From: Gnetum montanum
Lineage: Eukaryota; Streptophyta; Gnetopsida; Gnetales; Gnetaceae
Direction: 5' to 3'
NCBI GenBank assembly: GCA_015680685.1
Contig: MNCI01000003.1
Coordinates: 604,193-627,369, forward strand
DNA length: 23,177 nucleotides
Both the position numbers and the translations under genes were made by a program. The notes beneath the pieces are model-generated. The model saw only the letters and a list, made by a program, of their open reading frames with translations, searched no databases and was not told the DNA's origin. Of this stretch, positions 7,491 through 19,129 are shown piece after piece (positions within the stretch are counted from its first letter, which is position 1; every line of letters starts with the position of its first letter).

Positions 7491-9512
7491 TACATCAACC
7501 CCGCATGGCTACAAGAAAGAAGGAAAATAATAAGGAAAGAATGTAACTAAATTTATAGATCTTTATACTTGAAGCTTAGTACAATTACAATCAAACAAAT
7601 GCTATTACAATGAAGAAAAAGAATAGAATTACTTAGAATAGACAATGAAGGGCTTTTGTGTGAATAGTACTTGCACAATTTTCAAGATTTTGACATCATC
7701 TTATGCCTCAAAGTTTCTAGAAAAAACTCCTTAGAATTCATGCAATGGCTACCAAATAGTTAGTGTAGATGTCTCCTTTGAAGTTGAGATGTCTAACTAA
7801 CATTGACCTCAATGTAGGTGAGAGGTCTACCAAGAAACTGGAACATCTACAATGGGATGTGTACAATGAGACATCTACTATTGAAGATAGATGTCTACTA
7901 TTTTTTCAAGACATCTAATTAACTTTTAAACTTTGAATTATGAGGCTTTCACTTGTTGATTGTCTTCCTGGTAGTCCTTGGAGCATCTTCATTTGACTTA
8001 TCAACTTCATTTTCATCCATGCTCTCATCTTTCCCATGTACTCTTCATTCTGACATCTCAATGTAGATCTCCTCTCCTTGAGTTCTTAGATTTCTTTGTG
8101 AAGTTCTTATTCCTATAAAATCTTACTCCCACACATACATTTTATATTCTCCATTTTTCTTAAGGTTTTGACATACCAAAAGGTCAACAAAATGAACCTC
8201 ACTTTCTGATGCACAAAGCATTAGATGATAGGTGTTGAGAGCCAAATGTTGAAAAACTATATTCCAAAAAAGAAATCATAACAAAATTTAATTAATAATC
8301 ATTGTTCATTACTTTTTAGGTCTTTAAAAATTTACAAAAGTTTAGCTAATTTTTTAACTTATCATGCAAGGAACAAAGATACTTAAATAGAACTTTGGAA
8401 CTATACGTAGGTAGATAGTACTCCAAAATAGTAAATTAATCTAAAAATGCTTGTTTAATCTTAAAATAGTTAGAGTTGGGTTGCTTGAAGATTGTGATTA
8501 TAAAGGAAGATGGCCCTCTTGGAGTTCTTTCATTGAGATGCTGGTACTATTTCTAATGGAGCTTCCATTGGCAAGGTCTAAGATAAAAGTGCTATTGAAT
8601 TTGATGATCCACAAATGACACCAAACAATCCACAAATTGCTTATTAATAAGCATATATTGTTTGGTTTGCAACCCTAAGCCAACCAATAAGATTATGTAC
8701 CTTCAAATTAGTATAACATGAGACTCACCCATATATATACATATATTACACTTCTTTTAAGATTAAACTATTTATATAATAATTGCAATATGTTTTGGAT
8801 TTTAGATAAAATAGAATAAAACATATTTTGAATTATAAGTTTATACATTCAAATCTAAACAATTATGAAGATAATATAATATATTTAATTTTAAGTGATA
8901 TTTTCATTTTACTAAATGGATCCTAGGAAGACTTCCTTCCATAAGTAATTGAAGTTTTCTTGATCTTAAAATTACTATATGCAAAACTAATATCTTCATA
9001 ACTATCATTTTATGTATAAGCTATTCTAAATTACTTTCAACTTATTTTACCAATGTTGATTTTTCAACTTCTTCTATTGATGAGGAAATTTTTGTTGAAT
9101 CTAACAAAACAAATCTACAAACTAACAAGCAAAAATTTGTGATACATTCTTGTAGTGATAATGCTACAACAAAGATGTTTAATTCTATTCTTCATCATGA
9201 TCTATATGAGTCAATGGTTGTTAATCTTATATAATAATACATGTTGTTTTTTTAGGTTATCTACTTCATATTGCTTTTTCTTTTCATGTTATTTTTGGTA
9301 TTTTCTACTTAGTGTTAAGCTTGTGATGTTATTAAAATGTTGTATTTTTCTTATTATGAGTACTATTTCTAGGATTCAACCCTCCTAAAGAACTATTAAA
9401 AATTATGTTACACCTACATTTTGCATTGATTATATAGAGATTATTTGACTATCATATTTGAAAGAGAGAAGAGAAGAAAAGGGATGTCCAAATTTGAAAC
9501 AATTTAAATATT
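7491..9512. other. AT-rich region without recognised gene
   Basis: No coding feature can be supported here. The predicted frame at 9155-9388 is hydrophobic and low-complexity and lacks any family motif. The region holds a dispersed repeat based on AGATGTCT (7767-7916, listed separately) and, from about 8700 to 9000, very AT-rich sequence with a TATATATA-type run near 8731-8748. The ~20-bp periodicity shared with 15381-15530 suggests that at least 7500-8200 is a fragment of a related LTR, but I could not align the flanks by eye. Confidence 0.5.
7767..7916. repeat. Degenerate ~20-bp-period AGATGTCT/AGACATCT repeat
   Basis: AGATGTCT starts at 7767, 7787 and 7889. Its reverse complement AGACATCT starts at 7869 and 7909. 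Diverged copies lie at 7821 (AGAGGTCT), 7841 (GAACATCT) and 7855 (GGATGTGT). Steps of exactly 20 bp occur at 7767-7787, 7821-7841, 7869-7889 and 7889-7909. The same core and period make the cleaner array at 15381-15530. Confidence 0.65.
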
Positions 9513-9596
9513 TGATGAAGTGCATTTTTCATCTACTTCGATGTTGAAGCCCAAATGCAACGTCAAGTATCTAATGTCATAGGGTATATGCTGGCC

Positions 9597-9604
9597 TATA
9601 AATA
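9597..9604 (+). promoter_or_regulatory. TATA box of LTR4
   Basis: TATAAATA lies 84 bp into the LTR and is followed by the transcribed-region blocks shared with LTR1. The shorter distance from the LTR start than in LTR1 reflects the absence of a palindrome cluster. Confidence 0.6.
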
Positions 9605-9782
9605 TAGCACCTGGGCTCCCAATTTGGCATGAGTTTTTGTTAGTTTTCAATTAGAGTAGCGAAGCTCTTGTAGTTTATTCCCTCTAATGTTAGAATATTT
9701 TCAAAGTGCCCATAGAAGAAGTCTAAGTGTCTATGGTTCTTTGTTTGAACATTAATGTACCTAAGTGCAACAATGTGATGGG

Positions 9783-9788
9783 AATAAA
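9783..9788 (+). promoter_or_regulatory. AATAAA of LTR4
   Basis: This is the AATAAA in the conserved R-like block of LTR4, at the same place relative to the GTGCCC block as in LTR1 and LTR3. Confidence 0.5.
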
Positions 9789-9972
9789 AACAAACTCTTT
9801 TGAAAATCCTTGCAACACTGAGAATAGATTAATGTTTTTTTAATGCACTTTACTTTACTGCATTTTAATTAAGCAATTAATTTCCAATTGTTAATGAACA
9901 CAAGCATGAACACTTCATGCATACATATAGTTCTTTGTAGCCCAACAATGCTATATGTGTTCAAGAAAATGG

Positions 9973-10059
9973 AATAGGTACTTGTGTTAAGCTAGCTAGG
10001 CTAGTTTAGATCTTANAATAGGTACTTGTGTTAAGCTAGCTAGGCTAGTTTAGATCTTA
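9973..10059. other. Perfect 43-bp duplication flanking a single N
   Basis: Positions 9973-10015 and 10017-10059 are identical over 43 bp and are separated by one N at 10016. The rest of the window has no ambiguity codes. This is the pattern left when two contig ends that overlap are joined with a gap character without merging. It is most likely an artefact and not biology. Confidence 0.85.
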
Positions 10060-10322
10060 TTTTCCACTAATCATTACCTTAGTTACTTTATCTCTTTATC
10101 ATCATTAGGAGTAGCATAGAATTAGATAAAATCATATGTCTCACTCTAGACTAAACCATACATGACAAAGCTACCACTAGTCCAAGTGGGAGGACAGCGA
10201 ATTGCAATCAAGGCATAGCGATCTAGATGCCACAACAAGTCCCATCCATAGAATTCGACCGAATCATGCATGAACGGTTATGATTCATATGGTTGGGTGT
10301 AGGGGTATCTCGTTGCTCATCA

Positions 10323-13300
10323 TATATGTATATCCCAAGATATAAATCATAAAGGAATGACATCATAAAAAGAAAGTTCCATTGAATTCATATCAAACAT
10401 CAATTTAGAAAGAGTACAAATGGGAAATGAAACTTCAAATAAAATTCAATGTAGAGATAGTAAATCCATTACTCTCATAAATGGTTCTAAAAGCACATTA
10501 CACAATATTTTTAATGCATATCAATTATAAAATTCCTTATTATAAATTGAACAATTTGTTCAAATTGGCTACAAAATAAAGTTTTACAATAATATCTATA
10601 GTATCTATTAAGGAGAAATAGAGAAAACAAAATTAAAGAAGAGATAAAATTAAATTTATTGATTAGAATCCATGCTAAATAATATAAAAAATGAAAACTT
10701 AAATTTTAGAGATATCACACTTCTATATCGAGTTTCAAGAAGAAGAAGAGAAAGTTGAAGATGAAGATCTATGTCTACAACAACTTTATATACAGTAATC
10801 TATACAAGAATAAAAGGAAAAGTTTATGTAAAAGAAGAAAAGAAGATAAATAAATACTATTTTAGTAAGCAATATATTAAAAAAATAAAACATCAATCCA
10901 AGTGATGTTTACTTAAGTTATTAAATAATTGAGGTTATGACCAATATCTTACTACCATTTAGAATTCATTGTCTTAATGAAATTATTAAAGTGACCAAGA
11001 TTGAAGATCAAGAGTAACATAAATAAATTTTCACCATGACATTAAATTTCACACTAAAGGATGGACTCTTAAAAATAGTGTAAAATTTCAAGTCATGAAT
11101 TTAACATTTAATTCCTTATTTTTATTATTTTTTCATCTAAATAGAAAATAAATCCATGTAATTTTTTTACTTATTAAAGTTCTAATTATTAAATAAAATA
11201 AATTAGATATTTTTAAATTTTCTTCAATTAATAAGAAATGTTTCTAATTTTATTTTTAACCAAATCGCTCAAATCTTATTATTTTCTAAGTCTTTAGGTA
11301 TTGGAAAACTCTTTCTTCTTATAGGTAACTTTGGCTCCTTTCATTTTTTATAAAAGAATGGACCATTTATTATGTAACTTAGAGTGATAAAAGAAAAAAG
11401 GTAATTTAAATTTCCTTCACATTTTTTCTATAGTTTTCATAATATATTTCTATAATTTTCACATTTAGTCTTCATAATTTCATTCCACATTATATTTCAT
11501 AATATTTCTAGAATTCCACATTCAATCTACATTCCTTCCACATTATTTATACATTGATTCACATTTATTCATAGAAAATTTATATTATTTCAAACATAAT
11601 TGTATATCATCAACTTTACATCATATTAATTTCAAGTCACAATACCCAAATATCAAGGCACCATCATTAATTCATCATATACTACAAAAGGTTAATAGTT
11701 AGATTTGGGACATTTTTTGAATCCACTTGCACTCATTAGTCTAAATCCAATTGCCATAAAATTTTGTACCTAAATAGATCTTTGATGTTATATTATTCAA
11801 AACTCCAAGAAAAGAGGAAATCATGATTTATGCATTACTTGTAAAAGTGATTTTATTATATTACATTATATAAATCATGAATGTTGTTAAGGATGTAGTG
11901 AAGAACTAGGATTTTGTTTTCTAGTTTTTATAGTGAAAAATTATGTTAAATTTTTTTAGTTTTATTTGATATTTTTACTTTCATAGGTAATAATAGTAAA
12001 ATTTAAACCAAAGCACTAGCCCATGAGGAATAACAAGCATACCTTGTCTCTACCATTATAACTTAATAAAAGCACAATTTATGAATATGGAAAGATAACA
12101 ATTGCTTTTAAGTTTAAATATTATCCAATAATATTATTCTTAAATCTAAATCTTATTAACATCATAATTAGTTAATAATTATTGTATCACATGTCCATGT
12201 ACAGTATTTAATAGTAAAATAATCATCAACATCTCATTTAAATCTTATTAATTGACATATATTAGAGAATGAAATAAAGTTTCGTATCCTTTAATTTTTA
12301 ATATAATAACATCTTGGAATCCTATAATATCAAGTAGAATAAAATCTGTATCTACACCATCATCACTATCAAGTCCACCAACTCCATCTCCATCTCAAAT
12401 GTGATATAAAGAGGGATCAATCCATCAAAGTAAGTAGAGAAATATTAGATAACTTTCTTAATCGATCCTTAGTTAGGAACCATGGATTTGGGGTCAAGAA
12501 TGTGGGGTATCCATTCTACATAACACATTAGTACATACAAGTCACATGCATAAACATAAAAAAAAAATCATAAAACCAAAATGCATCTCTCACCACTACT
12601 AATCAACAAACAACTATTGCATTTAGCACCCACCACTTAGTATCTCATGTGTGATATCGTGGTCATCTGTACTTGTGATCGAACATAGTTAATAGATGAT
12701 TTACAATTGAATTCTACAATCATTAATAATATCTACAATTCTTTTATTAGGTTCATGATTCTCTTATTCATGAAGTTCAATCAACTAGTAATGCAAACTC
12801 GTCTTCTTGCTCTTCCTATGGTAGTAGACTACTTTTCTCGCTTACTAAAATTTTGAAATCATCATGAACTAAAGCATATCTTAATCCTTTCCATATTCAA
12901 GTAGAGTCTCAAGTAAAAGATAAAATCTAGTGGAGCTTTTAGCTAAACTCAATTTCATTGCAAGGTTTTTGTAATTTTTTGCATAGTGTTTTTATTGAAT
13001 AACTTATTTATGAATATCCTAAAATGATTTAAATTTAAAGGTATAATTTTTTACTTTTATAAATACCTAGTAGTTAAAAACAACTCTTTTCTAGATATTT
13101 CCACTCATGTGGATCCAAAAATAGGCCTTTATATTACATCACAACCTATGTTGCAACTTAACTTGTGATGGATATTACAAGGTGTGATCCCGATTACAAT
13201 GGTCATTGAAAGCATGTACATACTAATAGCCTTGAAACCTCTAAAAATAATAATTTTTATTTTTAGAGTGGAAGTGATGGTTTTGGTAAATTATACCTCA

Positions 13301-13802
13301 TAATATTCCCAACATGATCTAAAAGTAAAAGTTTTGATGAAAAATAGGATTTTCACTAAGGAAGATTCTTAAAGCAACATGTTATGGTCTAAAGTCAATT
13401 ATGATAGTTAGAAGATTAATTCTAAAGTTAAGGAAATGTCTCATAGATATTTACCATGTTGATAGATGATGATGAGGTTACTTTGGGGGTTTTATGTGAA
13501 GTTATGCAATGATGGTTAGAATTTAGCAATAGTATTAGCATAGGTTATGGGTTATGCCTGCGTTATAATGCTGAAATGAAAAGAAGTTAAAAGATATAGG
13601 ACTAATTGTGTTGAATGTGAATTCCATATGAAATTTAGATAGTTGTTTGGAATATGAATTTGGAAATGACATGGACTCTAGGTTAGGTATTGGCTATAAA
13701 TACATGCCACTAGCTATATTTATGACATCATTCAAGTAGTGAATAGTAAACCTCAATCAATTTATTTTTTAAGTTTTTGTACTAGTGAGTGAGTACCCAT
13801 AA
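10323..13802. other. AT-rich region without recognised gene
   Basis: I find no frame with family resemblance on either strand. The content includes GAAGAAGAAG-rich sequence near 10737-10770, a low-complexity TTCCACATT/TTCATAATATTT stretch (11411-11590), a poly-A run near 12558, and a TATAAATA at 13695-13702 within GGCTATAAATACATGCC. The last could be the promoter of the downstream gypsy LTR if that LTR starts earlier than I place it. The sequence is consistent with old degraded transposon DNA. Confidence 0.5.
11411..11590. repeat. Low-complexity AT-rich repeat
   Basis: Short words such as TTCACATT, TTCCACATTAT, TTCATAATATTTCTA and TTCATAATTTCATT recur irregularly. No fixed period can be set by eye. 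It is probably degenerate simple sequence. Confidence 0.4.
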
Positions 13803-13990
13803 TGTAACAACCATTTTTCTGGTATCCATGGTATGTATGATCTTTATAGAGAATGTGTTACTTGCACTCAAGTGTGTATTATGCATAGTATCGGTTTGGT
13901 ATATTTTATAGTTTTTACACTGATGTTTCATGGAGATTAACTTCGAGGTCCATGGATGTATTTAATGTGATTATGTATCTTTTGATATTT

Positions 13991-14030
13991 ATGTGTGTCT
14001 GTGTGTGCATGCGCATGTGTGTGTGTGTGT
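13991..14030. repeat. (TG)n microsatellite
   Basis: This is an interrupted TG/GT dinucleotide repeat, with a central GCATGCGCATG interruption that is itself palindromic around GCGC. Confidence 0.85.
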
Positions 14031-15380
14031 ATTTACAATTCAGTAGATGTGCACTAATCCTATTGATTGAGTGTGGTAGGATTTCATGAGTATTGATTGG
14101 GAGCATGACATGATATATGATCTATGGTTTGTTTATTTTTCTAGTGTACAATTTATAATCTTATTGTATGTGATGTTTTAGCCACTTGTATTATATTTAA
14201 TTAAGTTAGTTTTATTAATTGTAACAAGCTTATTAGAATATTTTTTAGAATAATGGTTTTATGGTATTTTATTTATTAATTCTTTTAGTGTGTATGGATT
14301 TTACATGACAAGGAAAGAAAGGAATGTATTCAATAAGAAGGATTGATGGAAATATTATTTTGGTATAATTTTTGTTTTGGTAATTGATTATTTTCTTTCG
14401 TTACATCGTGTTTTTATCAATCTCCATTAAAAGTTCCATAGCTATTTATCTTTAAAAAATTTGATGATTTGGGAGAGGTGTTATGGAAGATTAAAGTTGG
14501 TGGAGATGCTAGTAAATTCATATTAGTGTACTATTACGTGAATCTTTGTTGTATCACTCTCTTCTATTGTGGTTTTCATCTTGAAACTGTAAACGTAAAT
14601 AATCTTGGATCATTTTACCATTTATTTTTATATGTTTGTGCACATTCATGGAATGGCTTTTGTATTTATTAATTCCATATATTTGTAGTCGAATTTATGG
14701 GTTGATGGGTATTTCTTAGAATAATTAGGATGTTGATTTGATAGAATTTTGTGCATAATTTATGAATAATTGTATTTTTATTAATGTCAATTTTGGACAT
14801 GAGTTTTATGAGAATTAATTCAACAATTTTGTGATGTTGGGTTTTTTTGATTCAATGGTCTTTATTAGTTACAATAGAATGTTTGCAACTACTATAATCT
14901 TTTTTTGGGTGCAAGATTAAACCTGGAGAGATGTGGTTTGGTTTCATTTGGTGGTCATTTTGGAGTATTTGGATTTTCATTCATTTTTAATATTTTTGTC
15001 TAGATTTGTTTTACCTCCTTTTCCAATTCTAAACTCTTTTCATGTGTTATTATGCTTTCTTGTTTTCATATTAATGTTGATTGAATCCTCTTTTTGTTCT
15101 TCATATTGAGATATTGGTTGTATGAGTATGATCCTTTTTATTTTGGGATTTCCAAGATTTAATTATCTTAATTTGATTTTTTCCTCTTTAGTTTAGTCAT
15201 TGGATGGTTCTTGTCCTTTGCTAGTTCTTTATCTAGGGTTTTTGAATCTTTATCTATGATTTTCCTACCTTTTTCCATCAATCCAGAGTCATTGCAGATG
15301 AATCCTAATCTTTTCCTACTTGAAATAGATGTCATTGGTCTTTGCAAGATGATTCCTTTGCATGCTAAGACTTTCAAACA

Positions 15381-15530
15381 AATGTCTCTACCTTAGAGAT
15401 AATGTCTCCTTTTGGTCTAGAGATGTCTCCACCTTGTTAAAGATGTATCCTTTTACCCAGAGACATCTCCACCCTACCAAAGATATCTCCCACCTTTTCT
15501 AGATGTCTCCTCCTATCCATAGACATCTCC
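15381..15530. repeat. 20-bp tandem repeat with AGATGTCTCC/AGACATCTCC core
   Basis: Eight units recur at 15381, 15401, 15421, 15441, 15461, 15481, 15501 and 15521, so the period is exactly 20. The first ten bases are AGATGTCTCC (15421, 15501), AGACATCTCC (15461, 15521), AGATGTATCC (15441), AGATATCTCC (15481) or diverged forms (15381, 15401). The second ten are a pyrimidine-rich spacer such as ACCTTGTTAA. The eight-base core alternates with its own reverse complement (AGATGTCT and AGACATCT). A further diverged AGACATTTCC occurs at 15553. The array lies inside the putative gypsy LTR. Confidence 0.85.
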
Positions 15531-17378
15531 TCATGAATGTTTTCTAAGTCTAGAGACATTTCCCCTAAAATGTAGAAGTGTCATACACTTGGTTTTTGTG
15601 AAGTTTGGTTTGAAACTTGATTTTCTTATCATCAAAGCTTTCTAAAATTTTTTTGAATCTTCCATCTTTGTTGTATTTATTATGCTCTCTCTTGGGTCTT
15701 GAAATTTTGTATGTTTCCTTTACTTGAATGATAATTACTTGGTTTGAACCTTGATCAATTTATGATGATCTCTATCAAATTAATTAGAATCTTAATTCCA
15801 TCATTTTGACATTCCAAGTATTTTTTGTATGCATTTTTTCATATCTTGATTTTCTTATTCTTCTCATTAGAATCTTGATTTTTTTTTCACCCTTGTTGGT
15901 TAAGAGGATATTTCATGGTTTGAGTATTAATCCACATGTGATTATTGGTTGTTGGCAACTTCAACTTCTAATTATTATGGCTTAATTGTTTGTTTGATAG
16001 CTATGATTATGGAATCTTTTTCATGGGTTAATTGGCATCTTGAACCATTATTTGAGATATGTAAGATCTTTTTAAATGTCAATTCTAGATTTTCCATTAA
16101 TGTTGTATTTTCCTATCATTGGTTTAAGTTTGATGATATTCTATCATTCCTTGGACTAATATTTTTATGAGAATCCATTAGATTGTTGGATTTATTTGAT
16201 GAGAAAAATTTTTTGATTTGTTTTTGCTCTCCACCATTGGTTTATATTCCATGTTTGTATGTTTGTATGTTATTTGGATGTGGAGCTAGCACTAAGTTTG
16301 TGTGGCCAGTTGGAGATTGGCTACTTGGATATGTTTGATGATTAATCCCCACTAGGATGCATCAATGTGGCTTTTATCGTAGATCCTATTGTACATGAGA
16401 GGGTAATTCCATAGCTCATTGATCCCTTTTGTTTGATGCCTCTAGAACATTAGAGGCAAGTTCTCTTTGATGCTTCTAGTACTAATATGATTCAAAATGT
16501 TAGAAGTGAGTGTTAAATGATGCTTCATCTTCCATTTGAGATTAGTGCTAAATCCATGTACATGGTAATTTCATATTTGGTTTGGATAGATTTTATTTTT
16601 GGAAATTAGAAAGTGAACATGACAACTTGACATCCATTTGACACTTAGTGTAGTGCATTCTAGCCTCCTTACTTGTGATGATGATTTTAGTGAAAAAAAT
16701 TTTGTTTTGGATGTGTTTGATGGCTGAATGTTTGGTTGTTCATTTGTATGCTTGTTTAGATACTCTTAAGATCAACCATGCTTCTCCTAACTCTCATGAG
16801 ATTTTCCCATTCATTTATTGCAGATGATACTAAGGTTTCTCACTTAGTTTTATATTAATAACCCATTTTATTTACAAGTTAATATAATTGGAAGGAGATT
16901 AGAGATCTAGGATGGTTCACTAAGTTTTTTAGTATGATTGATGATGTTATGTTTCTAGCTATGAGCTTGTCTATTTATGCATTTGATATATCAACATTAT
17001 ACTAGACATTATTTCTCTTTTTCTAGTTTTTACTTATATATGGATGATGTATGGATTAAAGCCATGATTTTATGTTGATTATATATATTTATGGAGATTC
17101 ATATTTGTAATTTATTTTATTTTCTATTTAGTCAAATTTAATTTTCAACATATATTTTTATCATAATTTATGCAATGCTATATTTATTCATCCCTTTTCT
17201 TTTGTTGTTTAGTTTCCACATGGTTCTTAAGTCATGGCTTCATGGTATGTTCCTTTGTTTTCTTTCACTACAAGTTCATTCATTATCTTAGTTTCATACC
17301 ATGATTAATCATTCATTAGAAGTTCTAACCAACTTAATGCTCTCTAACATAAGGCTTAGGAAGAAGGATGTTATAAGC

Positions 17379-17390
17379 TAGTATTAGAAA
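17379..17390 (+). other. Degenerate primer-binding site (initiator Met-tRNA type)
   Basis: TAGTATTAGAAA matches the plant retrotransposon site TGGTATCAGAGC at 8 of 12 positions. Three of the four differences are G-to-A or C-to-T transitions, as expected from decay of methylated DNA. It lies four bases after the LTR-end-like GGATGTTATA and 45 bases before the gag start. Confidence 0.55.
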
Positions 17391-17434
17391 GTATGATTTT
17401 TCTAATTTTCCCTTTTACATTACTATGTTTAGTT

Positions 17435-18560
17435 ATGGCAAGTACTAGAAGTAGATGTGGCTATGCTAGGAGAGTATATGTTGGATCTATTAACCTAACA
17501 CTGATACCTAACCCTATTCCTAATCAAATGAAAAATTCATTGAAAAATTTTCAAGTAAAAAAATTCACTTCAATTCCTACTCTTGTATAGTAAGAGAATA
17601 TCAACCATTATTTATTTTAGTTACTCCATTAACATATGAAAAAAATCTCTAACTTTCCATTGATGTAGGATGCTTTTGAGAGTGATGGCAATGGTAAATG
17701 ACTAACAGAAAGAGAGCTTATGGAGTAGCTTCATAAGCTAGGACCACCTACCTTCCAAGGTGAGAAGGATCCTACCATTACCACTAAGGTCTTAAGATCC
17801 TTAAGATCTTCAAGTTGATAGGTTGTACTCCTACATAGCAAACTTATTTAAAAACTTAATAGTTTTATGAAACTGCTAGTTGCTAGTGAATTGCTCAAAA
17901 AAAGACTTATCATTGGGAAGAATGTGATCTTCATTGAAGTGATTTTCCTTAACGCTTTCAATGCTTATAACTTTTCTTTAGAGTTTGTGGAAGAAAAAAC
18001 TAAGAAGTTCTACCACCTGTACTAGGACAACTAAACTATGATTGCATATAATTATAAGTTCTCAAAGTTGAGCATTTATGTATCTTACATATATTTAAAT
18101 CATAATTTTAGTACAAATCATTTTATTCATGGTCTCTATGTATCTATAAAGGACTATTTGCTTTCTCTATGTCTTTAGATATATGAGGATGCTTGAGTTC
18201 ATACAATTGATTTAGAGTGTAGTCAATTAGCTAAAGTAGCATTGTATGATTAATCTCAAAAGAGAGACCAAGCCTCTTCTAAAAAGTCAAATGATATCTA
18301 GTTCAGATAGTTAATATTAGCAAGTAGTAGTTGGTGAAACTACTCATGGGTTCATTACTTACTATATTTGTAGGAAAGTTGGGTATGTTTGTAGGAACTA
18401 TTCAAACTTTCATAACTATGGTAATCCAAGCCACAAGAGCTTCAACTCTTTGAAGGGTTTGGGAGGTGGAGGGCATTAGTATGGGGGAAAACTTACTAGT
18501 GGCCAAGGTAGTTCTAGAACATATGCACATCTATATGCTTTGGTAAATTAGTTGGTCAAT
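17435..18560 (+). pseudogene. gag: gag remnant of the gypsy element
   Basis: The gene starts at ATG 17435 (MASTRSRCGYARR) and reaches a stop at 17588-17590. Further gag sequence continues in pieces. LGPPTFQGEKDPT at about 17730-17775 matches the conserved gypsy gag stretch that precedes the retrotransposon gag domain. The sequence around 17995-18180 (FYHLY, YNYKFSKLS, HFIHGLY) corresponds to the rest of that domain. The nucleocapsid CCHC knuckle survives only as YYICRKVGYVCRNY at about 18361-18402: the first Cys, the His and the last Cys have become Tyr. The product would be nonfunctional. Confidence 0.7.
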
Positions 18561-18900
18561 GGTCAACCTAACACCATGATGGAGGTTAAAGGTATGATTT
18601 TTGACTTAGTAGTTTTGATTCTTTTTTATCTTGGTGCAAGCTATTCTTTTGTTGATCCATGAGTAGTTGGACAATTAAATTTGGTAAGTTAGTGTCTTAA
18701 TCAAGGGACTACTGTTAGCTCCATTAGTGGTTATGTACTATTATGGAGAAAATCTATAGGTTTGTATCCTTGGTAATTTAGAATGCCACTTGGTTTAGTG
18801 ATCTTCACATCATGAACCTAGGGGACTATGATGTTGGCTTGGATATAGATTAGTTTTCTCACTATCATGGTAGCTTGGATTATTGTTTTCAAGAACTTTC
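18561..18900 (+). pseudogene. Aspartic protease remnant of the gypsy element
   Basis: The active-site region reads FYLGASYSFVDP at about 18624-18660, where the family has a D-S-G-A motif at the YLGA position (18627-18638). The catalytic Asp and the following Ser are lost. The surrounding sequence, for example MEVKGMIFDLVVLI just upstream, fits the pepsin-like retroviral protease domain. Stops are scattered downstream. Confidence 0.6.
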
Positions 18901-19129
18901 CTTGGTGATAAATGATGGTGCTCACATGATAGTGCATACTAAACCATGCAAGATTAAGTTGGATCTTGTGTCTTTGAGATAATTTTATCATTTTTTGAGA
19001 AAGGATCATTCTTATTCGGTTGTTTCCATTAGTAAACATTCTTTGTCACTAGAAATTAATCAAATTTGTGTTGTTCTTAAGTTTCCTAATGTTTTTTATT
19101 CTAAGTTACCTAGTCTACCTCTAAGGTAT

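Larger units (their letters stand above)
9513..10322 (+). repeat. Probable solo LTR of the TGATGAG family (LTR4)
   Basis: The LTR is about 810 bp and runs from TGATGAA (9513) to CTCATCA (10316-10322). It contains TATAAATA (9597-9604), GTTAGAATATTTTC followed by GTGCCCATAG (about 9688-9716), AATAAA (9783-9788), and GAATTCGACCGAATC and TTCATATGGTTGGGTGT near the end. Upstream there is no purine tract adjoining the LTR and downstream no primer-binding site, so a solo LTR fits best. Flanks are ATATT and TATAT, an unconvincing target duplication. Part of its length (44 bp) is a probable assembly duplication at 9973-10059. The left end is less certain than the right. Confidence 0.7.
13803..17374 (+). 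repeat. Putative very long 5' LTR of the gypsy element
   Basis: The right end is reasonably placed by the primer-binding site four bases downstream. The left end is a guess: TGTAACAACC at 13803 is nearly the reverse complement of GGATGTTATA at 17365-17374, giving a 3.57-kb LTR. The interval is T-rich on this strand, has no gene, and holds a (TG)n run (13991-14030) and a 20-bp tandem array (15381-15530). A TATAAATA at 13695 just outside could instead place the start further left. Another insertion may also have lengthened the interval. The 3' LTR is not in the window, so the pair cannot be compared. Confidence 0.4.

Noticed and set aside
9155-9388. Short hydrophobic ORF resembling a membrane protein
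   Set aside because: It is T-rich, low-complexity AT DNA. Such composition gives Phe/Leu/Ile-rich frames by chance.
10700-10860. Exon-like GAAGAAGAAG sequence
   Set aside because: It is purine-rich simple sequence without a sustained frame or domain.
13915-14106. Minus-strand ORF rich in His and Thr
   Set aside because: It is produced by translating the TG microsatellite.
15168-15396. Overlapping ORFs on both strands in the LTR-like region
   Set aside because: They have no recognisable motif, lie in noncoding LTR-like sequence, and run into the 20-bp tandem array.
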